Shown here one piece after another: positions 1 through 11,853 of a stretch of 64,000 nt of DNA. The position numbers and the translations under genes are program-made. How positions within the stretch are numbered: the stretch's first letter is position 1; each line of letters starts with the position of its first letter. Origin of the DNA: Corydoras sp. C115. Its lineage: Eukaryota > Chordata > Actinopteri > Siluriformes > Callichthyidae. The stretch spans positions 525,001 to 589,000 of the forward strand of contig JAFMOC010000096.1 of the NCBI GenBank assembly GCA_019802505.1, given 5' to 3'. Below the pieces are notes generated by a model. That model did no database searches. It saw nothing but the letters and a program-made list of their open reading frames with translations, and was not told the origin of the DNA.

Positions 1-560
1 CTGCATATCTATTTCCACCATGTGGATAACTCAGCAACATGACATAACCACCATCTCATAAACAAATTATCTCTGGTATATTAATTACCACAGAACAGAT
101 AAAAAGGCGTGAACACCATTAATCACTAAAGCCGAAAGGGTTAAAGACTGAACAGCAGGCTTTGATTTGTGGATAGACCACATACATCATGTCATCTTCA
201 ACGCGGTGCCATCTTAGTTACGCCCATATTTGGGAATCTGAGTATAATCGCCTCCTCGGGTAAATGATTATGCGCAGAACCTTGTTTTCTCTCCACATTA
301 CAAGATCCCTTAAAATTATTATAAGATGAGGTTACAATTCTTAGATTTTTTTTTTTTTATACCAAATGGTGTTCAAGCCATCCAGATGTTTTGCATGCAC
401 GGTGTTTGATTCGTGCAAAAGAGAGCATTATGTTCAGCCTAATGAGTTGTCTCAGCATCTCATGTGGCCTTTTAAAAAAATTTAATTGCCCAGTCCGATA
501 CTCCCTTACTACCAACATCACTGCGTTTGTAATCAAAGATAGAAACTACATTCTGCATCC
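1..560. other. Unannotated intronic sequence
   Basis: AT-rich sequence with no recognisable exon or repeat; by position it should lie in an atxn7 intron. A short T run sits near 345-358. Confidence 0.4.
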
Positions 561-585
561 TTCATCCATTATCTTCCGCTTTATC
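561..585 (-). repeat. SINE-A tail remnant
   Basis: Only the terminal segment of SINE-A is present (reverse complement of its GGATAAAGCGG-type end). A second SINE-A then begins at 601. Confidence 0.6.
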
Positions 586-600
586 CTCTATAATTTTATT

Positions 601-920
601 CATTCATCCATTATCTCCCGCTTTATCCTCTATTAGGGTCGCGGTGGGGTTCCCCATGCCCATCCAGGGGAGAACGTCTCGGGCACTGGGCAGATAGACC
701 CAGGACAGGGCGCCAATCCATCGCTGGGTACACAATCACACACTCAAACACACTCTATATGGGGCAATTTAGAGATCTCAATTAACTTAATCCATGTTTT
801 TGGACTGTGGGATGAAACCGGAGAACCCGGAGGAAACCCACGCAGACACGGGGAGAACATGGAAACTCCACCCAGATGGGGATTCGAACCGGGAATCCTC
901 AGCGCTGAGAGGCGAACGTG
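601..920 (-). mobile_element. SINE-A copy, 5'-truncated
   Basis: The copy runs from the (ATGA)n tail to within the tRNA-like head and stops before the A box. A perfect 14-bp duplication (ctctataattttat) lies at 586-599 and 921-934. The duplication plus head truncation indicate target-primed reverse transcription. Confidence 0.9.
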
Positions 921-980
921 CTCTATAATTTTATAATTTATAAAATTATTTTATACATTTTATTTAATATAATGTTATTG

Positions 981-1332
981 AGGGCGGCATGGTGGCTTAG
1001 TGGTTAGCACGTTCTCCTCTCAGCGCTAGGGATTCCCGGTTCGAATCCCCATCTGGGCGGAGTTTCCATGTTCTCCCCGTGTCCGCATGGGTTTCCTCCG
1101 GGTTCTCCGGTTTCCTCCCACAGTCCAAAAACATGGATCAAGTTAATTGAGTTCTCAAAATTGCCCCATATAGAGTGTGTCTGTGTGAGTGAGGGTGTGC
1201 CCAGCGATGGATTGGCGCCCTGTCCTGGGTCTATCTGACCAGCGCCCGAGACGTTCTCCCCTGGATGGGCATGGGGAACCCCCCCGCGACCCTAATAGAG
1301 GATAAAGCGGGAGATAATGAATGAATGAATGA
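981..1332 (+). mobile_element. SINE-A copy, full length
   Basis: This is a good reference copy. The tRNA-like head carries an A box (tggcttagtgg, 991-1001) and a B box (ggttcgaatcc), followed by a unique body and an (ATGA)n tail. A 12-bp duplication (ataatgttattg) lies at 969-980 and 1333-1344. A and B boxes are the internal RNA polymerase III promoter of tRNA-derived SINEs. The GGATAAAGCGG-like 3' end recalls L2/CR1-type LINE tails, so mobilisation by such a LINE is an inference. Confidence 0.92.
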
Positions 1333-1394
1333 ATAATGTTATTGTTGTTTTTGTTGTCATAGTGTTGTTTGTGTGCTGTATGTTTTTTTTTTGG

Positions 1395-1458
1395 TCAGGC
1401 TGTCATTGTAAATAAGAATTTGTTCTTAATGATTTGCCTGGTTAAATAAAGGTCTATA
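1395..1458 (+). mobile_element. LINE-type 3' tail fragment
   Basis: The segment contains attgtaaataagaatttgtt and ends in gttaaataaaggt. I recognise this as a widespread fish retrotransposon 3' end. No coding part is present. Confidence 0.5.
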
Positions 1459-1764
1459 TATTAGGGTCGCGGGGGGGGTTCCCCATGCCCATCCAGGGGA
1501 GAACGTTTCGGGCGCTGGGCAGATAGACCCAGGACAGGGCGCCAATCTATCGCTGGGCACACACTCACTCACACAAACACGGGGCAATTTGGAGAACTCC
1601 ATTGACTTGATCCATGTTTTTGGACTGCGGGAGGAAACCGGAGAACGCGGAGGAAACCCACGCGGACACGGGGAGAACACAGAAACTCCACCCAGATAGG
1701 GATTCGAACCGGGAATCCCTAGCGCCTAAGCGAACGTGCTAAACCACTAAGCCACCGTGCCACC
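1459..1764 (-). mobile_element. SINE-A copy lacking its tail
   Basis: Body and tRNA-like head are present, but the (ATGA)n end is missing at the junction with the LINE tail. Confidence 0.85.
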
Positions 1765-2371
1765 CTACATTCTGTATATTTGTAGTAAAAACATTTGTTA
1801 AAAGTTCATAGAAATCCGACACAAGTTTAGAATCTCACATACATTAAAAAAAACAAGCTAATTAATATGAAACAACGTAATGCAGTAACTACAAGGATTA
1901 AGACACTTGCTGCGCATTTACAGCTCTTATAACGCTGTGACAAAGGGGTACGACTTCAGAAGGCAACTCAGACTTATGTGCACCAAGACATTGTCGTGAC
2001 TTGACAGCTTTCAATAGGAAACCACATGTGCACCGAGTTGTGGTGGTGTGCAGATGGTTCTACCTCAGCATGCACAGAGACAGAGCTACAGAGAGAAATG
2101 CTGAACCGCAGATAGAAGCAGAATGGACAGGAAAAGAGAATCACGTGAGGCTGGCTGTCTTTCAGAGTCGGGCTCATGTGAAATAAGCCACACATGTCAT
2201 GCAGCTGCAGAACTGAAGGCGTAAACATGAAGCAGAGCGGCAGAGAACCAGCAGAACTGGACCATCACTGTACATGCAGGAACGTTGCGATTGTGTCTGC
2301 AGCGGCAGCGCAGCATCAGAAACAGCCGAGCACCAACAGTGATGGTTAACACTGCAGAAAAGCTAAACCCA
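1765..2371. other. Unannotated intronic sequence
   Basis: No exon of the expected genes and no repeat family that I can name. The short reading frames on both strands have no protein signature. Confidence 0.4.
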
Positions 2372-2718
2372 GCTCATGGTTTAGTGGTTTAGCACGTTCT
2401 CCTCTCAGCGCTAGGGATTCCCGGTTCGAATCCCCATCTGGGTGGAGTTTCCATGTCCTCCCCGTGTCCGCGTGGGTTTCCTCCGGGTTCTCCGGTTTCC
2501 TCCCACAGTCCAAAAACATGGATCAAGTCAATTGAGTTCTCCAAATTGACCCATAGAGTGTGTCTGTGTCTGTGAGTGAGTGTGTGCCCAGTAATGGATT
2601 GGCGCCCTGTCCTGGGTGTATCTGCCCAGCGCCCGAAACGTTCTCCCCTGGATGGGCATGGGGAACCCCCCCGCGACCCTAATAGAGGATAAAGCGGGAG
2701 AGAATGAATGAATGAATG
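2372..2718 (+). mobile_element. SINE-A copy (tandem, first)
   Basis: Truncated at its extreme head. Its (ATGA)n tail abuts the head of the next SINE-A with no spacer. Confidence 0.85.
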
Positions 2719-3064
2719 GCGGCACGGTGGCTTAGTGGTTAGCACGTTCGCCTCTCAGTGCTACGGATTCCCGGTTCGAATCCCCATCTGAGTGGAGTTT
2801 CCATGTCCTCCCCGTGTCCGCGTGGGTTTCCTCCGGGTTCTCCGCTTTCCTCCCACAGTCCAAAAACATGGATCAAGTCAATTGAGTTCTCCAAATTGAC
2901 CCATAGAGTGTGTATGCGTGCGTGAGTGTGTGCCCAGCGATGGATTGGCGTCCTGTCCTGGGTGTATCTGCCCAGCGCCCGAAACGTTACCCCCTGGATG
3001 GGCATGGGGAACCCCACCATGACCCTAATAGAGGATAAAGCGGAAGATAATGAATGAATGAATG
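2719..3064 (+). mobile_element. SINE-A copy (tandem, second)
   Basis: Full-length head-to-tail partner of the preceding copy, joined exactly at the tail (2718/2719). Confidence 0.88.
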
Positions 3065-3200
3065 AGTTCCTTCAGCAGATGCCGTTATCCAAAGCGATAT
3101 TTAATGATCTCAACTTAATGATTGGGGTCAGAGTACAGGGTCGGGCATTCAGCAGCCCCCTGTAACCACCCTACCACGCCCTGGAAAACTGTGCAGGGGT
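3065..3200 (+). repeat. Degenerate SINE-C fragment
   Basis: Contains a decayed version of the segment reading atccaaagcga found in SINE-C at 15421 and 32061. Confidence 0.45.
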
Positions 3201-3249
3201 GCAAACATTTTGACTGTAACAGTAAGCGCATGTGGAGATGCTACAGCAG

Positions 3250-4196
3250 TAGGGCTGCAACTAACGATTATTCTGATAATCGATTAATCGGCCGATTATT
3301 TTTTTCGATTAATCGATGAATCGGATAAATATAAAAAAAAATTTCCACGTCTTTGCATTTACATTTAATCATTTAAAGGACGCTTTTATCCAAAGCGACT
3401 TACAAATGAGAACATTACATGTCAGTAGTTATAGAATTATAAGAATAGAAAACTATAGAATTATTAAACAGGTCAATAAATGTCTGGTTTTATTTACAGA
3501 ATGAGTTTAAGGCATCCAAGTAGCCCAAAGAGCAATTAAACACAAATCTCTCACACACACTGACAATATGTAGCATAGTGTGAAAAAAATATTAAATTAC
3601 ACAAATTTGAGTCACTCTAATATGTGACTTAATTCTCCTTTAAATGCAACAAAAAAAAAAAGCTTTTTAAAACAGACTTGCGCTTTAAACTTGCGAGTTG
3701 TTTGCGGACTGACACGCAGCTCAGACTCAGTGTGCAGTGTCCCAGTGCCGGGACATTTAATGATCCAATGAAGGTCATTTAAAAACCAGGACAATTTCCT
3801 CACTTTAAAAAAAACCCGGGACATGATGTGAAATACGGACATGTCCCGGGAACTGCGGATGTATTCGTATAACGGACGTACTCCGTTATCATGTATCATC
3901 ATGTATCATCTCCGTGCAGCTCAGTTCATGTTCTCCCGCGGTTTGGATTTAAACGGAAGCTTGTTTTCAGCGTTGGCTGTGTCTCATTTGTACGATTTAT
4001 CAACTTGTTTTGCAGACTCCGCCTCGTTCTGTTCAACCCGCTATTCGTTTCCAGCGTTATTGAAGCGCTGCAGGTGACGCAAGCAGTTACGACATTGCGA
4101 GTAACGCGGAAATAGTGCAACCCAACGAATCGATAATGGAAATTCATTATCGATACTTTGGATAATTGATTTTATCGATTCATTGTTGCAGCCCTA
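3250..4196. mobile_element. Non-autonomous hAT-type element (947 bp)
   Basis: Inverted ends (tagggctgcaac at the left, its complement at 4185-4196) are flanked by a perfect 8-bp duplication (tacagcag, 3242-3249 and 4197-4204), the hAT hallmark. Subterminal DNA is rich in atcgattaatcg motifs. A piece of SINE-C (about 3355-3415) lies inside. No transposase is visible. Confidence 0.88.
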
Positions 4197-4204
4197 TACA
4201 GCAG

Positions 4205-4905
4205 TTTTAGTGGAAATGGCAAGAAGAGCAGAGGTAGCGATGGCAGAAGAGGCAGGCCCGTTGCCGTGGCAGTAAAGCGGCATCATCGGCAGGAGCGGCA
4301 GCAGTGCAGCGTAACAAGCAACACATTAACAACAGGAGTGTAGCAGTATCAGGGACAGTAACAATATAAGTGGAGCAGTGGCAGCTGTGTACTCTGTGCT
4401 GTTAATACTCCGCTTCACTTGAACGCCAGCACATCCGGGCCGCCTGCCAAAAAACTCCTCGCTGCGAGAGCAAAGGCGGCACTCTCGCATTCGGGCTCTC
4501 TAATTTTCTTACACACACCGACAGATGCAAATGTACACACATCCGATCGTGCTCGTGTGCTCTCGCGCGCTCACACACAAAACACCTCTAATATAAGAAA
4601 ATACAGCAAGAACGAACCAAAAAAAAAAAAATTATAAAAAAAAAAAAAAAAAAAAAAGATTAATCACAGCTTTTAAACAATGACCCATCCATCAGCCTCT
4701 CAGAAAGCGATTAATCCGAATCTGAAGACTCATTAAAACCATCTCAGTGCCTCTACAGAACTCCTCCTGGCACAACATCCAGCACTTTGATGCCATACAC
4801 AAGAAAATATGAGAACACTGACTCAAACTTTCCAAACGTTGAACATCGCTTGGGCAAAAGCATAAATGCGACTTATGACTTTGCTCTTAAACCTTATAAT
4901 AAAAC

Positions 4906-4906
<1 letters not shown>
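4205..4906. other. Unannotated intronic sequence with A-rich run
   Basis: Includes CAG/GCAG-rich DNA at 4200-4390 and an A-rich run at 4618-4658. No coding signature. Confidence 0.4.

Positions 4907-4908
<2 letters not shown>

Positions 4909-4941
<33 letters not shown>
4909..4941. repeat. Poly(T) run
   Basis: An uninterrupted T tract of about 33 bases. Confidence 0.9.
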
Positions 4942-4948
<7 letters not shown>

Positions 4949-5429
4949 TGGACGACACCGAGCCCATAATCAAATGCCTGGTTATAACAATGATTATCTC
5001 ACTGACGCACAAGCCAGCCACCAGGTTCAGCCATCACACTCACAAAAAAGAAACCCTGACAGAATAAGACCAATACTTGACTTTAAAAGCTTTATTACAA
5101 TCCCCGTCGCTTTGATCTTGCATTATTACACATTTATTCAAATCATCTCTTCTTAATTCTTTATTCATTAGATTTTTACTTCGTTTAAGAATTAATAAAG
5201 AAGTCGGTTCCATTCTTTTGATAAGAATTTTAAAACAGAAGTCACCGAACTGAATAAATCTTTTTCATTGGGGCATTGCTTTCTTTGATGATGACGCCAT
5301 TTAATATGTACTTTAAAAATCTAGGTCACATACACGAGAAATGAACCTACAAAATATAATAAACAAACAAAAATACTAAATAGTAAATGATGTCTAACTA
5401 TTTCTAAGCGATTTTGGTTTTTTGGAACA

Positions 5430-5695
5430 CTATAGCAACTGCCTACAGACACCCTAGCAACCACCTAGAATGCCTTAGCAACTGCCTAGACACCCAAGGC
5501 AACCAACAGGAATGCCTTACCAACCAGGAATGCCTTAGCAACTACCTACAGACATCCGAGCAACCACCAGGAATGCCTTAGCAACTACCTACAGACATCC
5601 GAGCAACCACCAGGAATGCCTTAGTAACTGCCTACAGACACCATAGCAACCACACAAACTACAGCAACCACCTGGAAGCCCTTAGCAACCACCAG
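5430..5695. repeat. Minisatellite, about 40-50 bp unit
   Basis: Irregular tandem units built from gcaactacctacagacatcc and gagcaaccaccaggaatgcc. Two adjacent units around 5530-5630 are almost identical, and the edges are decayed. Confidence 0.8.
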
Positions 5696-6401
5696 TTTTC
5701 ACACTTTAACTGCAAGTAATGACCACAAAAAAAATCTCTAAATGTATTTTTTCCAAAAGCTGCTCTTCACCAGCGTTTTCCGTTTAATGACCTAGACTGT
5801 GGCAGCCTGTCATAATGTAATTGCCCCGCCTGTTTCATAGCAAACAGAAAATATCTTCACAATTCACACAACAACTTTGTGTTTGTCTCATTGCTTAAGG
5901 ACATTCAGCCAGTCAGCCCTCCTTCTCTCCATTACTGTACGCCAGTTTGCTCACACAGTCAGTCATCTGGACGCATCCAAATATTTTAAGAACATAATAC
6001 TTGGTTTAAGCTGATTTTAGCCCTGGGGGGGGGGGGGGGGCTTGGCATTAGCATGCCCCTATTATCACCCTGTACTTGTACTGAAGTAGTTGACATCCAC
6101 CGACACTCGTCGCTCTCCAAAATATGACCACATGTTCTAATCAGAGCTAGAGTGCCAGAATTCCGTGGGTTAACTCAGCTGGACATCCGAATCAAGGGCA
6201 ACATGGCGGTGCATTAAATATTAAGCACGCAAATGTAAACACAAAGCGGAAAGCGAAGGCCGCCGGTGATCTCTCAGCAGAAGACAGAGAGCAGAGGAGG
6301 TTGGAGGCTTAATTTCCTTCAGTGAGATAAGCCTTCCTCGTGACGGTGGAGACACAGAGACTCACCCACAGGAAAAAATAAGGCTGAAAGGATGCACTTA
6401 C
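5696..6401. other. atxn7 intron sequence
   Basis: Intronic DNA downstream (on the minus strand) of the exon at 6402-6506. A G run sits at 6026-6040. The next atxn7 exon is not seen between here and position 1. Confidence 0.45.
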
Positions 6402-6506
6402 CGTAGTGTGCTTGGAAGGCCTGGGGTTTCACTACCTGACTGCAGAGACTGCACATAACCAGGTAAAAGTCGTCCTGCGCAGGACACTGGCCGAAAATGG
6501 GCATGT
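6402..6506 (-). CDS. atxn7: Ataxin-7, third coding exon in this window
   Basis: The 105-bp exon reads, after completing a split Asp codon, MPIFGQCPAQDDFYLVMCSL and on to QVVKPQAFQAHYG. This is the conserved amino-terminal block of ataxin-7, with a CxxC...H zinc-binding-like pattern. On the minus strand it has a ctgcag acceptor (before 6506) and a gtaagt donor (ending at 6401). The phase fits the exon at 16821-16889. The next exon should continue the histidine/arginine-rich part but is outside the window. Ataxin-7 anchors the deubiquitinase module to the nuclear SAGA co-activator complex (known for the family). Confidence 0.92.
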
Positions 6507-6622
6507 CTGCAGGAAAAGACGAACAAAGCCATCCGTATATTAGCAGAACAACAAACATTGTTAATGGCAATGAAATTTAATGCACACAGAACTTGGATTT
6601 TGAACATAGTTATGCATCATAG

Positions 6623-7253
6623 TAGGGGTGTCTTCAACTAAGGATTTTCGTAGTCGAATCTGATTCGCCAGATTTTCCCTATAGTCGACTGATAGTCGAA
6701 TCCGTTAAAATTTCACCACAAGATGGCGCTATAAGCGTGTTTTTAAAAAAGATTTTTTTTTTATATATTTTACTTGTTTTTTTTTTTTCTAGAAATTAGG
6801 ATGATTTTTTTGACAAAAGGCTATATACATATATATATAACGAAAACTAGGGGTGTATTCAACTACAGATTTTCGTAGTCGAATCTGATTCGTCAGATTT
6901 TCCCTATAGTCGACTGATAGTCGAATCAGTTAAAATTTCACCACAAGATGGCGCTATAAGCATAGTTTTTAAAAAATATATATTTTTTTATATTTTACTT
7001 GTTTTTCTAACAAAAGAAAACCTTTTTTTTTTTTTTTTTTTCTTTTTTTTTCTAGAAATTATGATGATTTTATTTGACAAAAGGCTATATATATAATGAA
7101 AACAAAGACATTTCATGTAAAAACTAATGCTTAGCAGCAGCCATGGGCGCCCCCATGTGGTCAAAACGGTACATTCGACTATGAGGTTCATAGTCGAACT
7201 ACGGTTCTCCGAATCGAATAGTGCGAATCAGCGAATATTGCAGCTCACGCCTA
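6623..7253. mobile_element. MITE-B, compound copy
   Basis: A partial MITE-B (6623-6847) is fused directly to a complete one (6848-7253), and one perfect 8-bp duplication (catcatag, 6615-6622 and 7254-7261) encloses both. Ends are taggggtg and its complement. MITE-B is a hAT-like miniature element of about 360-440 bp full of tagtcga and gattcg motifs. Confidence 0.9.
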
Positions 7254-7872
7254 CATCATAGAGGTGATTATTGGAAAACCTTGGTTAATTTTGACATTAA
7301 TTATCTGCGAGTGTCAAATATGGGCATAAAGAGGACTATAGAATGACTTCAATACACCATAACATCAATTTATCATTTTAGAGGTCATAACTCCCACCAA
7401 CAACTCTTAACACACCAACCGTGACGAATCGGCTCTCGTGACCCGTGCAGAGCAGCCTGGGCAGCAACACCACATACTGCATTATCATCATCATCATCTG
7501 CATATAGATTCACACCGTTATAGTTCCAATTTTCCCACAAATAAAATCCAGCAGGCCTAATTTCCGAATGCCTGAGCTGTCAGAACTCATTTCTTACCCG
7601 AGTTATTTTAAACTTGCTGATTGCCCCTGCCACTGTAAACAAAACACCCCTGCGTGTAGAGGTTCTGGGAAAGCCGCCAGTGTTTGGGTGTGTGCGCTCG
7701 CCCGTGCTATCTGTATAAATATTTTCCAATAAAGACTACAGATCTATTGACACAGTTCAAGTCCGAGTTACTGCTGCGGCCAGAGAAAAGCCACTGAACC
7801 GAGGTCAGCGCGATCATGAATTAAGAGCACAAACATAGGGCTTCACCAAGGGAGAACATCACACAGCCGGAC

Positions 7873-7874
<2 letters not shown>

Positions 7875-7909
<35 letters not shown>
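7875..7909. repeat. (TG)n microsatellite
   Basis: About 17 uninterrupted TG units. Confidence 0.95.
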
Positions 7910-7912
<3 letters not shown>

Positions 7913-8176
7913 ACACTTGCAGGCCATTTATGTTCTTTAACGAATGATAAAGATGCACATTTGCAAAGCATTTGCAGAAAGGGCAATCCTAAGAAAATAA
8001 AAAAAAAAAAACCCAATATATTAATCTCCAGTCGTCAGGTTAAGGAACATCCGTAGGTCCAGAAGTCCATAAATAAGAGACTCCACATAGATACACACTG
8101 CTTTTTGTTTCCAGCGAGTCCAATTTGTCACTATGTGCCTTAAATGTCTGTAGGGGAGGAAAAGAGAGGAAAGAAG

Positions 8177-8218
<42 letters not shown>
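8177..8218. repeat. Poly(A) tract
   Basis: About 42 consecutive A bases. Confidence 0.95.
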
Positions 8219-8220
<2 letters not shown>

Positions 8221-8827
8221 AAAACTTTCCTGCCAAACACATAGTGAACCATGCCAGCGGCAAAAAAAACAAAAAAAAAACCCCACACATAAAAAAGCAG
8301 CTTGTATTAAAGCAAAACTGTGCAGCACTTTTTAACAGACGCGTTCTAAATGCATTTTAAAGACCACAGCAATTACGCGAGAAAATCCACAACCAGACTG
8401 ACGCACAATAAAAACCCAGATCATGGTCTGAACTTCTTAAAATAGTCGTTTGTATAAAAGGAAAATATTTCAATTAACCGGGAGACAACACTAAGAGACG
8501 AATGCGGACAAGACGGCGATAAATAAATCAGGAATCCTAATCTTGAAGCACAACAACCGTAGAACGTGTTTTCCGGAGCGAAGCCTGCGCGTTCGGTTCA
8601 TGCGCGTATGCTCGCCCAAAAGGCCAGACGCCCCTCGTTTGACAACAGAATCCTGCAGAAGGTTGTAGCTGACAGCTGTCTAATCTGCTAGCTCTTCACA
8701 GCGGAGACATAAATTCAAATCTCAGCGGTGCGTCCAGCCTACAGACACAAGCCCCATGTCTGTGGAGGAGAAGGCCAGATTGGGGTTATTCTTCCTTGTC
8801 AGTGGCAATAAAAAAAAGGATGCAGGG

Positions 8828-9062
8828 TGCCAGAGGTAGTGGCCTGGTGGTTTAGCAGTCTGATCACTAGCACACCAGAACAGGGATTATTCACCGTCAC
8901 TGCGACTGCTGAAGGTCCTCAGTTCAAGTCCCAGTCCCACAGAGTAAGACAGCTGAAGTGCCCTTGGACAAGACACCTAACCCCAATTGCTCCATGGCTG
9001 CCCACCGCTGAGGGCACGTGTGGTCACTTCACTCAGCGTGTGTGTTTCACAGCATCATTCCA
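8828..9062 (+). mobile_element. Another tRNA-derived SINE (SINE-E)
   Basis: A decayed A-box-like gtggtttagcag and B-box-like gttcaagtccc precede a body with caagacacctaacccc and gctgcccaccgctgagg. A related copy is at 14281-14550. Confidence 0.65.
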
Positions 9063-9091
9063 TCACAATTATTAACCATTCTGTTCATCTT

Positions 9092-9431
9092 TTGCGGCAC
9101 GGTGGCTTAGTGGTTAGCACGTTCGCCTCTCAGCGCTAGGGATTCCCGGTTCGAATCCCCATCTGGGTGGAGTTTCCATCTTCTCCCCGTGTCCGCGTGG
9201 GTTTCCTCCGGGTTCTCCGGTTTCCTCCCACAGTCCAAAAACATGGATCAAGTCAATTGAGTTCTCCAAATTGCCCCATATAGAATGTGTCCGTGCGAGT
9301 GAGTGTGTGCCCAGCGATGGATTGGCGCCCTGTCCTGGGTCTATCTGCCCAGCGCCTGAGACGTTCTCCCCTGGATGGGCAAGGGGAACCCCACCGCGAC
9401 CCTAATAGAGGATAAAGCGGAAGATAATGAA
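9092..9431 (+). mobile_element. SINE-A copy
   Basis: Full length, with a 10-bp duplication (tgttcatctt) at 9082-9091 and 9432-9441. It is the first of three SINEs separated by a repeated spacer. Confidence 0.9.
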
Positions 9432-9514
9432 TGTTCATCTTGTAAACTAAGAGGTAACTTAGATTAAAATATAGCAGAGTTCTCTTTTTATTTAATGTTT
9501 ATATCCTAAGTGAT
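9432..9514. repeat. Duplicated spacer, copy 1
   Basis: Unique-looking DNA that recurs at 9864-9938. Copy 1 carries an extra 8 bases near 9500. Confidence 0.88.
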
Positions 9515-9863
9515 GGCGGCACGGTGGCTTAGTGGTTTAGCATGTTCTCCTCTCAGCGCGAGGGATTCCCAGTTCGAATCCCCATCTGGGTGGAGATTCC
9601 ATCTTCTCCCCGTGTCCACGTGGGTTTCCTCCGGGTTCTCTGGTTTCCTCCCACAGTCCAAAAACATGGATCAAGTCAATTGAGTTCCTCAAAACTGCCC
9701 CATATAGAGTGTGTCTGTGTGAGTGAGTGTGTGCCCAGCGATGGATTGGCGCCCTGTCCTGGGTGTATCTGCCCAGCGCCCGAGACGTTCTCCCCTGGAT
9801 GGGCATGGGGAACCCCACCGCGACCCTAATAGAGGATAAAGCGGGAGATAATGAATGAATGAA
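9515..9863 (+). mobile_element. SINE-A copy in tandem unit
   Basis: Full length. Spacer plus SINE form a unit of about 430 bp that is repeated once. Confidence 0.9.
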
Positions 9864-9938
9864 TGTTCATCTTGTAAACTAAGAGGTAATTTAGATTAAA
9901 ATATAGCAGAGTTCTCTTTTTATTTAATCCTAAGTGGT
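9864..9938. repeat. Duplicated spacer, copy 2
   Basis: Near-identical to 9432-9514, including the segment gattaaaatatagcagagtt. Confidence 0.88.
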
Positions 9939-10280
9939 GGCGGCACAGTGGCTTAGTGGTTTAGCACGTTCTCCTCTCAGCACTAGGGATTCCCAGTTCG
10001 AATCCCCATCTGGGTGGAGTTTCCATATTCTCCCCGTGTCTGCGTGGGTTTCCTCCCACAGTCCAAAAACATGGATCAAGTCAATTGAGTTCCTCAAAAT
10101 TGCCCCATGTAGAGTGTGTGTGTGTGTGTGTGTGTGTGAGTGAGTGTGTGCCCTGCGATAGATTGGCGTCCTGTTCTGTTCCTGGGTGCATCTGCCCGAA
10201 ACGATCTCCCCTGAAGGGGCATGGGGCATGGGGGGAAACCCCCCCCCCCCCCGCGCAACCCTAATAGAGGATAAAGCGGA
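9939..10280 (+). mobile_element. SINE-A copy, tail lost
   Basis: The head matches the preceding SINE. The body has lost the second proline-codon-like GGTTCTCC segment, carries an expanded (GT)n at 10117-10138 and a C run at 10240-10252, and ends before the (ATGA)n tail. Confidence 0.85.
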
Positions 10281-11138
10281 TTCTGTTCTGATGCAAGGAC
10301 ATTGGGACACGGATACACTTTTCTTTTTTTTTTAAATAGTTTGCTTCTTTACACCTTAATGCCATGTGTTCATTAACATATAAACATGCTGTTTATTAAC
10401 CCCCTGCAGAATCTAACTTCTCCTTCCAGTTTCTTCAAAAATATTACCGATGTCACCATACCAGCGCCTCGCCGAATTCAACGCCACGTGCCAGCATCTC
10501 ATCACAGAAGGAACGAATCGAGTGGCGTATGCTTAACGTACTTCAAAATGTGTGCAAGTACCACTTACAGGACATCAAATGGCTCGGCGGCCCTTTCATG
10601 CCTTAATAAGCACTGGCAGACGTAATGGAGACCCAGAGGCTGAAGACTTTAAAGTTAAAATGTTCCAACAACAATCTGCTGAAACTACAGGCTGAAACTG
10701 AAGCTTGATGTTTGCTTCGAGGGATTGGGGGGGGGGTAGCAGCGGGTCATTTAAATACCATTCCATGTTGAAGGAGGAGCACCTGTAAGAATGGCTATAA
10801 GACGGCTTATTTTTTTAAAGTTCATGAGGAAGTTTACTCGAATCGCTCGGTTGGAGTCGCGGGAGCTGAACATCGTTCGAGCGAGACGGCATCACGCGGA
10901 GACGGAGCAGATGGCTCGCTCGTGCAAAAAGGCGCCGGTCAAAACACCAGCTTAGGACAACAGAATGCAGACGACATGCGAGAGAAAAAAAAAAAAAGAA
11001 AAAAGAAAAGAAATGAATCATAAAGGCTCAAGCGGCTAATGACAAGTACAGAACAGCATCCATAAAGCCCTTATTAATAAACACAGAAGGGTATATATAA
11101 CCCCATGTCCAGAAAGCCTGGGTCATTTTAAAATCTAT
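10281..11138. other. atxn7 intron, nothing recognised
   Basis: No exon or named repeat. An A-rich run lies at 10985-11010. Confidence 0.4.
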
Positions 11139-11150
11139 ATCCATCCATAG

Positions 11151-11484
11151 GTGGCACGGTGGCTTAGTGGTCAGCACGTTCTCCTCTCAGCACATTCGAA
11201 TCCCAATCTGGGTGGAGTTTCCGTGTTCTCCCCGTGTCCGCGTGGGTTTCCTCCGGGTTCGCCGCTTTCCTCCCACAGTCCAAAAATATGGATCAAGTCA
11301 ATTGAATTCTCAAAATTGCCCCATATAGAGTGTGTCTGTGTGAGTGAGTGTGTGCCCAGCGATGGATTGGCGCCCTGTCCTGGGTCTATCTGCCCAGCGC
11401 CCGAAATGCTCTCCCCTGGATGGGCATGGGGAACCCCACCGCGACCCTAATAGAGGATAAAGCGGGAGATAATGAATGAATGAA
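11151..11484 (+). mobile_element. SINE-A copy
   Basis: Lacks a few bases between the A and B boxes. A possible imperfect duplication (atatccatcc/atatccaccc) lies at 11137-11146 and 11484-11493. It faces the next copy in inverted orientation. Confidence 0.85.
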
Positions 11485-11492
11485 TATCCACC

Positions 11493-11846
11493 CATCCATT
11501 ATCTTCCACTTTATCCTATATTAGGGTCGCCGTGGGGGGGGGGGGGGGGGGTTCCCCTGCCCATCCAGAGGAGAACGTTTCGGGCGCTGGGCAGATACAC
11601 CCAGGACAGGACGCCAATCCATCGCTGGGCACACACTCACTCACACACACTCTACATTGGGCAATTTTGAAGAACTCAATTGACCTTGATCCATATATTT
11701 TTCTTGGACTGTGGGAGGAAACTGGAGAACCCGGAGGAAAGCCACGCGGACACGGGGAGAACATGGAAACTCCACCCAGATTGGGATTCGAACCGGGAAT
11801 CCCTAGTGCTGAGAGAACATGCTCACCACTAAGCCACCATGCTGCC
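11493..11846 (-). mobile_element. SINE-A copy with expanded G run
   Basis: Inverted neighbour of the preceding SINE. The GGGG at the SINE's fixed position has grown to about 18 G (11534-11551). Confidence 0.85.
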
Positions 11847-11853
11847 ATTTTAT

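Larger units (their letters stand above)
7262..8827. other. atxn7 intron, microsatellites only
   Basis: No exon recognised. Contains a (TG)n run at 7875-7909 and a long poly(A) at 8177-8218. Confidence 0.45.

Noticed and set aside
981..1050. Functional tRNA genes suggested by A and B boxes.
   Set aside because: The heads lack a paired acceptor stem and cloverleaf and continue into the SINE body; they are tRNA-derived promoters only.
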